From: Thermoplasmata archaeon
GTDB taxonomy: Archaea > Thermoplasmatota > Thermoplasmata > Thermoplasmatales > Thermoplasmataceae
NCBI GenBank assembly: GCA_021827885.1
Contig: JAKAUD010000219.1
Coordinates: 1 to 13,065, forward strand
DNA length: 13,065 nt
Direction: 5' to 3'
Shown here: in pieces, positions 1 to 6,649 of the stretch
How the letters are laid out: every line of letters starts with the position of its first letter
How positions within the stretch are numbered: position 1 is the first letter of the stretch
Notes under the pieces: generated by a model
Told to the model about the DNA's origin: nothing
The model's database searches: none
Seen by the model: only the letters and a program-made list of their open reading frames with translations
Position numbers and translations under genes: made by a program

Positions 1-233
1 AATCCTTCAAGGCCACGATAGTCCAGGTACTGGTGCCAGATCATCATTAACTGCATGAACGAACCGGGGAAGCGGTATGGTGATCCCCTCTTCCCCTCGT
101 TCATTCTACTGAGTTCGGAGTCCCACTGATCCACGAAATCCAGATCGAAGAGGAATTTCCCTCTTATTACCAGTTCCTCATTGTATTCTTTCCAGTTTCT
201 TTTGTCCTTGTAAGGTTTTCCCCATCTCGACAT
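1..233 (-). CDS. Transposase, IS5-like DDE family, N-terminal part (cut by window edge)
   Basis: An open frame runs on the minus strand from an ATG at 231-233 to the left window edge, about 77 codons, with no stop. The protein starts MSRWGKPYKDKRNW and contains YNEELVIRGKFLFDLD, then MNEGKRGSPYRFPGSFM. I recognise this N-terminal pattern (a YNE-LV-RG-LFDLD stretch followed by N-GKRG-PYRFP) from IS5-like DDE transposases common in archaeal genomes. The catalytic Asp/Asp/Glu residues would lie beyond the edge and cannot be seen, so intactness is unknown. A TATA-like box centred near 263 lies about 26-30 nt before the start, which fits a leaderless or very short leader transcript. The gene is divergent from the 100-aa gene at 290. 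The family assignment is from memory of the pattern; a different DDE family is possible. Confidence 0.7.
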   Translation of the reverse strand, partial: MSRWGKPYKDKRNWKEYNEELVIRGKFLFDLDFVDQWDSELSRMNEGKRGSPYRFPGSFMQLMMIWHQYLDYRGLEG

Positions 234-289
234 ATTGACTGCTATATACAACAGTCATATATTTATATTCCATTTCATATTTCTCAATC
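234..289. promoter_or_regulatory. Shared divergent promoter with near-symmetric TATA box and inverted repeat
   Basis: Only 56 nt separate the divergent ATGs at 233 (-) and 290 (+). Midway, at 257-268, is ATATATTTATAT, which reads as a TATA-like box on both strands (reverse ATATAAATATAT). Its centre is about 27 nt before the + start and about 30 nt before the - start, the spacing expected for leaderless archaeal transcripts both ways. A perfect 6-bp inverted repeat, TGACTG at 236-241 and CAGTCA at 252-257, falls around the predicted start site of the transposase gene and could be an operator. That role is inference. Confidence 0.5.
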
Positions 290-592
290 ATGGATAATGC
301 AGTCCTGATTGCACTCTCATTCTCATACAGCAACAGAAAGATTGGAGAGGTGTCCAGGTTCTTCAGAAAACTATACGGCTATGAAAACCACTCGCATTAC
401 GGCAGATACAGATCGAGAGTGCCAGGGTTCCTTGACCGGTTGCCTTACGTGAGATATTCAAAGGGACTGATCATGGTCAGGGGTGACGATGCTGAAACTG
501 TGAAGAAATATCTCACAGACAATGGAGCATCAATCCTTTCGTGGGAAGTTGTTCCTTCAAAGGAGGATGTAGAAAGGCTACAAGGGAGTTAA
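290..592 (+). CDS. Conserved-looking small protein of unknown function, divergent from the transposase
   Basis: A 100-aa basic, soluble protein starting MDNAVLIALSFSYSNRKIGE. I do not recognise a named family. The N-terminal 25 residues look like a strand plus helix, the middle (about 32-60) is rich in Tyr and Arg (HYGRYRSRVPGFLDRLP), and the C-terminal third has a strand (KGLIMVRG) followed by a helix and a strand (SILSWEVVPS). No signal peptide or membrane segment is visible. The ATG lies about 27 nt after the TATA-like box shared with the transposase and has no Shine-Dalgarno site, so a leaderless transcript is likely. Its position suggests either an accessory gene of the insertion sequence or a host gene whose promoter region the element reached. 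Coding status is supported by a consistent reading frame and the well-placed promoter. Confidence 0.6.
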   Translation: MDNAVLIALSFSYSNRKIGEVSRFFRKLYGYENHSHYGRYRSRVPGFLDRLPYVRYSKGLIMVRGDDAETVKKYLTDNGASILSWEVVPSKEDVERLQGS

Positions 593-665
593 ATATTTGT
601 TCAACACAGCAGCAAACTCCATGAGGATGAAATAGGTAATTCAAATTATCGGTAACGTAAATTCA

Positions 666-675
666 TTAATATTTA
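666..675 (+). promoter_or_regulatory. TATA-like box of the threonine dehydratase gene
   Basis: TTAATATTTA at 666-675 is centred about 24 nt before the ATG at 694. No Shine-Dalgarno sequence precedes that ATG, so the transcript is probably leaderless. The 593-693 gap holds nothing else that I can support. Confidence 0.4.
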
Positions 676-693
676 GGCAAGGCATATAGATAG

Positions 694-1926
694 ATGTCCA
701 ACGACAATCTTGTTGAGCCAACAATGGAAGACATAAGGGAAGCCCACGAATTTCTCAGGGGCAAGATATGTCCCACTGCAATTGAATATTCTTCTACGTT
801 TTCAAGCATCTATGGGGCACCTTTATATTTCAAGCTTGAGAATTTTCAGAAAACCGGATCTTTCAAGACCAGAGGTGCATTATTCAAGATTTCCAAGCTG
901 ACTGAAAAAGAACGGAATGATGGCGTTATAGCGTGCAGCGCCGGTAACCATGCACAGGGCGTGGCTTATGCGTCAAGAATCGCGAAGGTTTCCTCAAAGA
1001 TCGTCATGCCTTCATATACGATCAGTGCCAAAATCAACGCAGTCAAATCTTATGGTGCTGAGGTTGTGCTTTTTGGAAATACATATGCGGAAGCATTTGA
1101 AGAGGCTAAGAGACTCTCAAAAATCGAGGGGAGAACATTCATTGACGGTTTCAACGATCGCTGGATAATAGCAGGACAGGGAACAATTGGACTTGAAATT
1201 ATTGAGAAGCACCCTGATGTGGAAAACGTCATTATTCCGGTAGGTGGCGGTGGGCTCATATCTGGTATATCCAAGGTGTTAAAATTAGAAAACAAGAATA
1301 TAAATGTCATAGGAGTTCAATCGGAAAACTGTGATTCTGTTGCTGAGACAATAAAGAGGGGAGAATATACGGTGAGCAGCAAAGGATTCACAATCGCAGA
1401 CGGCATTGCGGTTCAAAACCCGGGAACCCTGAACATTCAAATGATAAAAAAATACGTTGATAAACTGGTTACCGTAAGCGATGAATCCATGGCTTATGCC
1501 CTGTTTAAACTTCTTGAGCGCCATAAGATACTGGTAGAACCTTCGGCAGCATCGCCATTGGCTGCCATAATGGAAGGCAAAATCGATCTTAATGGCAAAA
1601 AGACAGTTGGAGTAGCATCAGGCGGAAACATAGATCTCTTGCTCTTATCAAAAATCATATATAAGTCAATGGAGAAAGACAAGGGACTTGTGAGAATAGA
1701 ATGCAAAATACCGGACCGCCCTGGAACTCTCCAAATTATCACATCAACAATCTCCTCAACTGGGGCTAATATATTCCACGCCGAGGTGGATAACCTGAGC
1801 CATGACACTCCTCCCGGATATCAAAGCATTACATTCAGCATCAATCTCAGGGATTCAGATCATCTGGATGTCCTGCTTAAGAAGCTGGGGGATCTCGGTT
1901 ACAAGTTTCATGTTTCGTCTTTTTAG
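694..1926 (+). CDS. ilvA: Threonine dehydratase (threonine ammonia-lyase), PLP-dependent, with C-terminal ACT domain
   Basis: A cytoplasmic enzyme that deaminates threonine (and often serine) to 2-oxobutyrate and ammonia, the first step towards isoleucine or a catabolic route. The 410-aa protein has the fold-type II PLP signature SFKTRG with the Schiff-base lysine at residue 58, the SAGNHAQG substrate loop at 82-89, the phosphate-binding GGGG at 184-187 and the SGGN motif at 309-312. Residues about 331-410 form one ACT domain (start LVRIECKIPDRPGTL), the layout of the single-ACT, roughly 400-aa class typical of archaea and of TdcB-like enzymes. The two-domain biosynthetic IlvA is longer. The DRG gene faces it 23 nt downstream on the other strand. 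Family confidence is high; biosynthetic or degradative use cannot be decided here. Confidence 0.93.
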   Translation: MSNDNLVEPTMEDIREAHEFLRGKICPTAIEYSSTFSSIYGAPLYFKLENFQKTGSFKTRGALFKISKLTEKERNDGVIACSAGNHAQGVAYASRIAKVSSKIVMPSYTISAKINAVKSYGAEVVLFGNTYAEAFEEAKRLSKIEGRTFIDGFNDRWIIAGQGTIGLEIIEKHPDVENVIIPVGGGGLISGISKVLKLENKNINVIGVQSENCDSVAETIKRGEYTVSSKGFTIADGIAVQNPGTLNIQMIKKYVDKLVTVSDESMAYALFKLLERHKILVEPSAASPLAAIMEGKIDLNGKKTVGVASGGNIDLLLLSKIIYKSMEKDKGLVRIECKIPDRPGTLQIITSTISSTGANIFHAEVDNLSHDTPPGYQSITFSINLRDSDHLDVLLKKLGDLGYKFHVSSF

Positions 1927-1949
1927 ACAGCATGAAGGATTCTTGACTT

Positions 1950-3056
1950 TTAGTTTCTGCTGACTATTGTTATAATATCTCCATCTGCCACGGAATATTC
2001 AAGGCCAACTCTCATGTCGTTAACCTTGCTCCTGTCGCTCCTCAATATTGCATACTTGAATGATACCAGCATCTCCCTGCTGATGTTTCTGCAAACATCC
2101 CTGACAGTGGTTCCTTCAGTAAGCACAAGGGGCCTTTCATAATCAATCTTGCCTGATTTATCTCTCAGGAATACTCTCACAAGGCTCAGCGACTGATATA
2201 TCTCTTCCTTCAGTTCCTCAACGCCCTTCCCTGTAGATGCAGAGACTCTGGCAATTTTTCCAAATGATCTGAGCGAATCGATCTTTTCATCATCATGAGA
2301 TAGATCGATCTTGTTGACCGCAATCATGCTTGGAAGATAGACTACGTTTCCCCTGAAAAAATCTATAAGATCATCTGAATCCACATTTTCCCTGATATAA
2401 AGTTCGGCATTTGTTATCTTGAATTCCTTCGCAATGGCTTTTATCTGATCTTCAGGAAGCCTCAACGATTTGGGTTTCCTTATCCTGATGCCGCCAGTAT
2501 TGGCCTTTTTCATGGAAATATTCTTTCTCTTTCTGTTAAGAACTATTCCGACCTTTCTCAATTCCTCTATAATTTTATCCATGCCCTTTGCTTCATTGTC
2601 AGTCACCAACAGGACGAGATCGGCATTTCTGACGATTGCCAGAACCTCTCTTCCTCTCCCGGATCCCACAGACGCATTCTCGATGATTCCCGGAAGATCA
2701 AGTATCTGGATCTGGCATCCCTTGTATTTCAAGGTTCCTGGAATAACTCTGAGAGTAGTGAAGGCAAAATTACCCACCTCGCTACCGCTGTGTGTCATCG
2801 CGTTAACCAGGCTGCTTTTGCCTACATTTGGATATCCTACCAATGCAACTGTGGCATCTCCGGATTTTGGGACCGAAAAACCACTTCCGCCTCCGGCCTT
2901 TTTATGGCTTTCGGCTTCCAATTGAAGCCTTGCCATTTTTGCTTTCAGAATACCAATATGGCTCTCAGTGGCCTTGTTGTACTTGGTCTTCTTTATTTCC
3001 TGTTCTATCTCCTTAATTCTGTCTTCTATCGTGGGCAATTTTATCTCAAAGCCCAA
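1950..3056 (-). CDS. DRG/Rbg-type GTPase of the OBG family
   Basis: Archaeal homologue of eukaryotic DRG1/DRG2, cytoplasmic GTPases linked to ribosomes and translation. In the 368 aa one sees the basic N-terminal helix region typical of DRGs (NKATESHIGILKAK, about 27-40), a glycine-rich linker (54-59), G1 GYPNVGKSS (74-82), G3 DLPG (120-123), an inserted S5D2L-like segment (about 170-240), G4 NKID (248-251), G5 SAS (272-274) and a C-terminal TGS domain (about 295-367). The start is TTG at 3054-3056. An in-frame stop lies 9 nt upstream and the next ATG is at residue 41, inside the conserved helix region, so the TTG start is well supported. No clear Shine-Dalgarno site is seen. It lies 289 nt downstream of the disulfide oxidoreductase gene on the same strand and may be separately transcribed. 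Confidence 0.92.
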   Translation of the reverse strand: MGFEIKLPTIEDRIKEIEQEIKKTKYNKATESHIGILKAKMARLQLEAESHKKAGGGSGFSVPKSGDATVALVGYPNVGKSSLVNAMTHSGSEVGNFAFTTLRVIPGTLKYKGCQIQILDLPGIIENASVGSGRGREVLAIVRNADLVLLVTDNEAKGMDKIIEELRKVGIVLNRKRKNISMKKANTGGIRIRKPKSLRLPEDQIKAIAKEFKITNAELYIRENVDSDDLIDFFRGNVVYLPSMIAVNKIDLSHDDEKIDSLRSFGKIARVSASTGKGVEELKEEIYQSLSLVRVFLRDKSGKIDYERPLVLTEGTTVRDVCRNISREMLVSFKYAILRSDRSKVNDMRVGLEYSVADGDIITIVSRN

Positions 3057-3082
3057 ACAGCGATTTTATCTTATCTATTTGC

Positions 3083-3300
3083 ATGCTTTGTATCATCAAT
3101 TATTTCACGGGATATCAGAATGATCCTGAAAGGATCGATCAACAAGTAAAATCATTGGGTTTCAAGTGCGATATTATATGGCAAATAGCAATAGGTATGC
3201 CATCCCTTATGATATCTTGAAAAAGGCTGATTTGATGAAAGAAAACAATATAATCGTTAAAAATAGTCAGGGATATAAGGAGAAAAGATTTTCAGGATAA
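3083..3300 (+). pseudogene. Probable frameshifted small gene (two overlapping ORFs), function unknown
   Basis: Two short + strand frames look like parts of one small protein. The first runs from an ATG at 3083 to a TGA at 3218-3220 (45 aa) and includes NDPERIDQQVKSLGFKCDII. The second, in another frame, runs from an ATG at 3178 to a TAA at 3298-3300 (40 aa) and includes NRYAIPYDILKKADLMKENN. Both have protein-like composition, and the plausible part of the first ends where the plausible part of the second begins, around 3175-3195. A single indel would join them into about 72 residues. This is pattern recognition only; I do not know the family. Alternatives are two real tiny genes or chance. 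The rest of the 3057-3345 gap shows no other gene. Confidence 0.3.
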
Positions 3301-3345
3301 GAAATTACAACTTTAAGAAAAATTATCAATGTCTTAAGAACCTGG

Positions 3346-4005
3346 TTAATCGCCTATCCTCTTGAAAGCTTCCACAACGTGATCTGCAAATTCATCCTCA
3401 GGAAGTGCCCCTACAAACTGGACATCATCATTAATTACGATATGCGGTACACTTGAAACACCAAATTTTGATGCATCCTCCTGGAATTCATGGGTTTCTA
3501 TCATTTCCCCTATGATGTTTGGATTGGCAATTGCAAATTTATGTGCAATCTTAACCGCCCTGGGGCAGTATGGGCATGTTGGTGTAACGAAAACCTTTAT
3601 TTTTACAGGTTTATCAATCTTTGAGATTTTAGCAAGGGCGCTTTCATCAATCTCTTTATCAGTTCTGGAAACGGCCTCAATATCCTCAATGAGTGTACTG
3701 AATTCATAACCGGATGGTATCCCATAATATCTTACCCTGCTATCCTCAATCCCGTTGCCTGTAACTATAATTGCTGGATACTTCTCAATACTATGTTTCG
3801 AAACAAGAGGATCATTTTCCATGACTACCTCGCATGTTATTTTTTTATCAAGTTCTGTCAGTTCATTGCAAAGGGTGACAGTTTCAGTGCAATACTTGCA
3901 GTCATCGCCTTCCTTGACGAAGACAATCAGTTTCACATCATGCACCAAGATTTTTTGAAATTCAGTGGTTAAGAGCTTTCTGTATTCGTCATTTATCAGT
4001 GGCAT
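3346..4005 (-). CDS. Protein disulfide oxidoreductase, two thioredoxin-fold domains (glutaredoxin-like PDO)
   Basis: A cytoplasmic thiol-disulfide oxidoreductase of the archaeal PDO family, used in disulfide formation, isomerisation and reduction. The 219-aa length fits the family (about 220-235). The first thioredoxin fold (about 1-115) carries CKYC at 36-39 and a cis-Pro at 77 (KYPAI). The second (about 130-219) carries CPYC at 144-147 and a cis-Pro at 187 (SVPHI). Both redox centres are intact, unlike PDO relatives that have lost the N-terminal pair. The ATG at 4003-4005 has a TATA-like box (CTTAAATAAA, reverse of 4024-4033) centred about 24 nt upstream, suggesting a leaderless transcript. 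The gene is divergent from the metallo-hydrolase gene. Confidence 0.9.
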   Translation of the reverse strand: MPLINDEYRKLLTTEFQKILVHDVKLIVFVKEGDDCKYCTETVTLCNELTELDKKITCEVVMENDPLVSKHSIEKYPAIIVTGNGIEDSRVRYYGIPSGYEFSTLIEDIEAVSRTDKEIDESALAKISKIDKPVKIKVFVTPTCPYCPRAVKIAHKFAIANPNIIGEMIETHEFQEDASKFGVSSVPHIVINDDVQFVGALPEDEFADHVVEAFKRIGD

Positions 4006-4184
4006 CGTATATCATCATAGCCGTTTATTTAAGTTTTAGCGAAGAACGATGATTGTTACTTTGAGTGCATAGGAAAATCCGGAAAGCTCAAGACCTGCTT
4101 CTGCCCTCACTCTTTTCAAGCGAAGCCGAACTAAACTTAACGGCAAATACCAACATTTATGTGCTTATGGCGAATATTTCCAAC
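4006..4184. promoter_or_regulatory. Divergent promoter region, PDO (-) and metallo-hydrolase (+)
   Basis: For the minus-strand PDO gene a TATA-like CTTAAATAAA lies at 4024-4033 (reverse strand), about 24 nt before its ATG. For the plus-strand hydrolase CATTTATGTG at 4154-4163 is centred about 27 nt before the ATG at 4185. An open frame extends upstream to a GTG at 4065, but the family alignment does not need it. Confidence 0.4.
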
Positions 4185-4859
4185 ATGGCAGGAATGGTTT
4201 CTCTCAAGAGAATAACTGTGGGACAGCTCATGACAAACTGTTACGTAATTGGGAGTGCGGGAGAATGTGCAATTCTTGATCCCGGCGGAAACAGCAAATT
4301 AGTAATGAAGTATATTGAGGAATCAAAGCTCATCCCTAAATTTATACTTGCAACGCACGGTCATTTCGATCACGTAATATCGGTTGATGAACTGAGAAAG
4401 CGATATGATGCAATTTTCAAAATAAGCTCCAAAGAGGTGCCGATAATGAAAGAATCGGAAACTTTAATTGGTGAAATCATTCATGGGGCTGATTTTAAAG
4501 CCCCAAAACCAGACGAGACCTTTATTGGGCATACCAAAGTGGCATTCGGAGAAGTGGAGTTGGTAGGAACTGAATACCCGGGGCACACACCGGGAAGCAC
4601 GATCTTTTCCTTTGATAACAATCTCCTGACAGGGGACACGTTGTTTGCTGGTGGAATCGGGAGAATTGATGTGGGTGGTTCAGAGGCAGACATGGTGGAA
4701 AGCCTCGAAAAATTATGGACAATAGGAGAAGAATATAAGGTATATCCCGGGCACGGGGAATCGTCAACGATGAGAAGGGAAAAAATGATTAACACCATAT
4801 TCAAGTACGCTGTCGAGAACAGGTCACTGCTATCCTATAAGGGTTCAAGGATACTTTAG
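4185..4859 (+). CDS. Metallo-beta-lactamase-fold hydrolase, glyoxalase II-like (YcbL type)
   Basis: Likely a cytoplasmic binuclear metal hydrolase related to hydroxyacylglutathione hydrolase; the real thioester or other substrate is unknown, since these archaea generally lack glutathione. Counted from the ATG at 4185 (224 aa), the metal ligands are complete: THGHFDH gives H58, H60, D62 and H63, then H134 in YPGHTPGS, D151 in GDTLF and H190 in YPGHG. The N-terminus LKRITVGQLMTNCYVIG matches the usual start of this family. The frame is open back to a GTG at 4065, which would add 40 residues without family support. Starts at 4167 or 4194 are also possible; 4185 is preferred for its TATA spacing. 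The 3' end overlaps the convergent adenosyltransferase gene by 15 bp. Confidence 0.88.
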   Translation: MAGMVSLKRITVGQLMTNCYVIGSAGECAILDPGGNSKLVMKYIEESKLIPKFILATHGHFDHVISVDELRKRYDAIFKISSKEVPIMKESETLIGEIIHGADFKAPKPDETFIGHTKVAFGEVELVGTEYPGHTPGSTIFSFDNNLLTGDTLFAGGIGRIDVGGSEADMVESLEKLWTIGEEYKVYPGHGESSTMRREKMINTIFKYAVENRSLLSYKGSRIL

Positions 4860-5375
4860 TGGCCATATCTCCTCCTGTACACCAAGCCTGCGGTTTGAAA
4901 CAAGTGCATGATAAAAAAAGAGGCTGGAGAGCCGGTTCATGTATCCCTGGATCGACTTGGCAACCTCTCTCTCTGACGCAATCCTTGTAACATCTCTTTC
5001 TGCTCTCCTGCAAACAGTCCTTGCTATATGCAGAGTGGCAGCTTCCTGCGAACCCCCCTGAAGAACAAAAAGTGTCACTTTGCCAACTTCCTTGCTATAT
5101 ATGGCAATCTTATCCTCAAGCCATTTAACTCTCGTTTCGTCAAGGGTTCTTCCTCTCCCTTTAAGAGTTATGTGCTCTCCAACCGTGAATAAGTCTCTCT
5201 GGACCTCTTCAAGATCAGATTTAATGTCTTCCCACTTTGATAAGGCTCTTGCATAGCCGACAAACGAATTGAGTTCATCAAGATCGCCTTCCAGATCAAT
5301 AATCATAGAGCCTTTGTTAACACGTTCGCCTGTACCGGTATCAGTTTCTCCTTTGTCTCCCTTGCCAGTATACAT
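4845..5375 (-). CDS. pduO: Cob(I)alamin adenosyltransferase, PduO type
   Basis: Transfers the adenosyl group of ATP to cob(I)alamin to give adenosylcobalamin; cytoplasmic, five-helix bundle, usually a trimer. From the ATG at 5373-5375 the protein has 176 aa, normal for the family. Motifs in order: the N-terminal ATP-binding stretch YTGKGDKGETDT (2-13; the usual form is close to YTRTGDxGTT, so this is a variant), DLDELNSFVG (31-40), ARTVCRRAER (118-127) and YMNRLSSLFF (145-154; many homologues have NRLSD, here Ser). An upstream extension to 5468 would add 31 residues before the universal N-terminal motif and would overlap the divergent membrane-protein start, so it is rejected. A TATA-like TTTACAATTAA (reverse of 5393-5403) lies about 23 nt before the ATG. 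The 3' end overlaps the hydrolase gene by 15 bp. Confidence 0.9.
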   Translation of the reverse strand: MYTGKGDKGETDTGTGERVNKGSMIIDLEGDLDELNSFVGYARALSKWEDIKSDLEEVQRDLFTVGEHITLKGRGRTLDETRVKWLEDKIAIYSKEVGKVTLFVLQGGSQEAATLHIARTVCRRAERDVTRIASEREVAKSIQGYMNRLSSLFFYHALVSNRRLGVQEEIWPLKYP

Positions 5376-5460
5376 AATTGATAATGTGTCCCTTAATTGT
5401 AAATGTTGCTGAATTTTGCACTGAAGCAAATTATAAGTGCAATCAAGGGCTTTTGTTTCA
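5376..5460. promoter_or_regulatory. Compact divergent promoter, adenosyltransferase (-) and membrane protein (+)
   Basis: The 85-nt gap carries TTTACAATTAA on the reverse strand (5393-5403, about 23 nt before the - ATG at 5375) and AAATTATAAG on the + strand (5428-5437, about 28 nt before the + ATG at 5461). Both spacings fit leaderless archaeal transcripts, and together they help fix both starts. Confidence 0.45.
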
Positions 5461-5910
5461 ATGGCCATAGAGAGAAACCTGCTCAGGGCGGGTATAATAT
5501 CCGGAGGGTTCTGGGGTGTATTTACAGGTTTTTTTTCCTATCTCATTTTATCACTCAACAGGACTCAGGTCACGGCCTTTCTTATCTCAAGTGGGAACCC
5601 AAAAAATCCAATCGCATTTCAAACATTTGCCTTTGCCATGGTTGTTGTTCTCATTATACTTGGCATATGCGGCGGAATAGTGTTCTCTCTAATCTTTGAC
5701 AAATCAGCAATATTGTTTGGAAAATTGAGCCCAAATAAAAGGGGCTTAATCCTGGGCATTGTCTTTGGTTTGGTCTTTATTCTTATATATCCATTTCCCG
5801 GAGAAATCAGCGATATAGGATATATACTTATATCAGCAGCATCAGGATACTTTCTCTCCTCATTTTATGCAAGATTTGCAAGAAATGTGCCCATTCCTAA
5901 AAAAGGATAG
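5461..5910 (+). CDS. Small integral membrane protein, four predicted helices, function unknown
   Basis: A 149-aa hydrophobic protein with four likely membrane helices at about 9-31, 54-78, 95-112 and 117-137, and a short basic C-terminal tail (ARFARNVPIPKKG). I do not recognise the family. Glycine-rich helices (RAGIISGGFWG, GICGGIVF) suggest close packing. The ATG at 5461 is chosen because a TATA-like box AAATTATAAG (5428-5437) is centred about 28 nt upstream; a GTG at 5437 would place the start inside that box. The gene is divergent from the adenosyltransferase and lies 36 nt upstream of the phosphoesterase on the same strand, so they may be cotranscribed. No functional link is evident. Confidence 0.75.
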   Translation: MAIERNLLRAGIISGGFWGVFTGFFSYLILSLNRTQVTAFLISSGNPKNPIAFQTFAFAMVVVLIILGICGGIVFSLIFDKSAILFGKLSPNKRGLILGIVFGLVFILIYPFPGEISDIGYILISAASGYFLSSFYARFARNVPIPKKG

Positions 5911-5946
5911 GCGGTAATTATAATTTCATTGAGGTGATGGTGAAAC

Positions 5947-6630
5947 ATGAGGTTGCTGGTAATATCTGATATCCATTCAAACTATGAGGCCTTGAAATCC
6001 CTGATTGCACATGTGGAATATGATGAGATTATATTCCTCGGTGATGCGGTTAATTATGGCCCTCAACCGGTGGAAACGCTGGATTGGATAAGGGAGAATG
6101 TGAAATACAGGATCCTCGGAAACCATGATAATTCTACCCTTAACAATGAAGATCCAAAATGCAGCGAAAAAACAAGGGATATTGCCATTTACACGATGGA
6201 AAACATAACGAGAAAATTAATGGATAAAACATCGCTGGAGGTGCTGAGCACATTCAAGAAATCAATTGATGTGGAGATTGATGGAATAAGATATCTAATG
6301 ATGCATGGTTCTCCATATGACAATCTTTTCGGTTACACTTACGGAAATGAGGCGGAGAAAATAAGCGCCGATAACGATTTATCTAAATTTTCAAGGATCT
6401 TAATCGGACATACACATTTCCCTATGCTTTACAGGTCAAGGATAATCAATCCAGGAAGTTGCGGGATGCCCAGGGATGGAAATCCTAAACCATGGTATGC
6501 AGTGATAGACCACAGGAAAGAAGACATAGAATTCCACAGATTCAAGTACAACAGCGAACTAGTAAGGGAAATGCTTGGCAAGATGGTTAAAGATAAAGGT
6601 ATTCTCCAAGAATTAATTTCGTATTATTGA
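5947..6630 (+). CDS. Metallophosphoesterase of the YfcE/MJ0936 type
   Basis: A cytoplasmic calcineurin-like phosphodiesterase or phosphatase with a two-metal site. In 227 aa the whole ligand set is visible: D8 and H10 in SDIH, D33 in LGDAV, N59 and H60 in GNHD (catalytic pair), H120 in MMHGSP, and H155 and H157 in GHTH. The family-typical NPGS follows at 168-171. The physiological substrate is unknown; family members hydrolyse cyclic nucleotides or other phosphodiesters in vitro. The ATG has a strong Shine-Dalgarno site GAGGTGAT at 5931-5938, unlike the leaderless genes upstream, so it is probably translated from a leadered or internal message. The hypothetical gene follows after 19 nt, which suggests an operon. 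Confidence 0.9.
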   Translation: MRLLVISDIHSNYEALKSLIAHVEYDEIIFLGDAVNYGPQPVETLDWIRENVKYRILGNHDNSTLNNEDPKCSEKTRDIAIYTMENITRKLMDKTSLEVLSTFKKSIDVEIDGIRYLMMHGSPYDNLFGYTYGNEAEKISADNDLSKFSRILIGHTHFPMLYRSRIINPGSCGMPRDGNPKPWYAVIDHRKEDIEFHRFKYNSELVREMLGKMVKDKGILQELISYY

Positions 6631-6649
6631 TGATGAGGATTGAAGAGAA

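Noticed and set aside
2470..3149. Long plus-strand frames across the DRG gene
   Set aside because: They are antisense shadows of a well-conserved GTPase frame on the minus strand.
5376..5468. 31-residue N-terminal extension of the cobalamin adenosyltransferase
   Set aside because: It precedes the universal N-terminal motif, overlaps the divergent gene start and contains the gene's own TATA-like box.
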